Part shown: in pieces, positions 5,995-6,025 of the stretch | How positions within the stretch are numbered: the first letter of the stretch is position 1 | Layout: the number at the start of each line of letters is the position of its first letter | NCBI GenBank assembly: GCA_017552495.1 | Contig: JAFZPW010000012.1 | Coordinates: 1 to 6,025, forward strand | Length of the DNA stretch: 6,025 nt | Reading direction: 5' to 3' | From: Clostridia bacterium | Lineage (GTDB): Bacteria; Bacillota; Clostridia; Oscillospirales; Butyricicoccaceae | Notes under the pieces: generated by a model | Database searches by the model: none | The model's input: only the letters and a program-made list of their open reading frames with translations | What the model was told of the DNA's origin: nothing | Made by a program: the position numbers and the translations under genes

Positions 5995-6025
5995 ATGAAG
6001 AAACTTTTCGCGCTGCTTCTGAGCG
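5995..6025 (+). CDS. Start of a probable peptide-binding (substrate-binding) protein, N-terminal fragment
   Basis: Only ten codons are in the window: MKKLFALLLS, a positively charged start running into hydrophobic residues, as in a signal peptide. AAGGAGG (5979-5985) lies 9 nt upstream of the ATG at 5995, the best ribosome site in the operon, and the gene begins 17 nt after the second ATPase. Every other part of an Opp/Dpp importer is present upstream and the solute-binding protein is the one missing piece. A secreted lipoprotein of the SBP_bac_5 type is therefore the likely product. The lipobox and the mature domain are beyond the window, so another exported protein is not excluded. Confidence 0.65.
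   Translation, partial: MKKLFALLLS

Overview
The window looks like a chromosomal segment of a GC-rich Bacillota, most likely a gut-type Clostridia (Oscillospiraceae-like). Three things suggest this: strong purine-rich Shine-Dalgarno (SD) sites (AGGAGG, AGGGAGG) before most genes, sigma-A-type promoters with an extended -10 (TTGACA / TGnTAAAAT), and high third-position GC. The lineage is an inference from style, because there is no rRNA or marker gene here.

Layout. (1) Positions 1-532, minus strand: the N-terminal 177 codons of an M20-family metallo-amidohydrolase, running off the left edge. (2) Positions 533-675: a divergent intergenic region with a candidate promoter for each flanking gene. 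The two -35 boxes are only 14 bp apart, and small inverted repeats overlap the promoter elements. (3) Positions 676-2061, plus strand: a 461-residue cytoplasmic protein with a transglutaminase-like cysteine-protease fold and an intact Cys-His-Asp triad. (4) Positions 2062-2167: an AT-rich gap with a strong promoter and no convincing terminator after the transglutaminase-like gene. (5) Positions 2168-5977, plus strand: four tightly packed genes for a complete Opp/Dpp-type peptide ABC importer core, in the order permease B, permease C, ATPase D, ATPase F. (6) Positions 5995-6025: the first ten codons of a further gene with a good SD. Its hydrophobic, lysine-led start and its place in the operon suggest the substrate-binding protein of the importer.

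How the genes may work together. The transporter would take up oligopeptides or dipeptides, energised by the two ATPases and fed by the binding protein starting at the right edge. The M20 amidohydrolase (N-acyl-amino-acid or peptide amide hydrolysis) and the transglutaminase-like protein (possible peptidase or amidase) have no visible export signal, so they could process imported peptides or amides in the cytoplasm. This gives a plausible peptide-scavenging locus, but the functional link is inferred from neighbourhood only.

The genes are ordinary members of known families, and I see no clearly new system. The points most worth a second look are the transglutaminase-like gene beside the importer, a perfect 9-bp AT-rich inverted repeat at the 3' end of the last ATPase gene just before the probable binding-protein gene, and the compact divergent promoter region.
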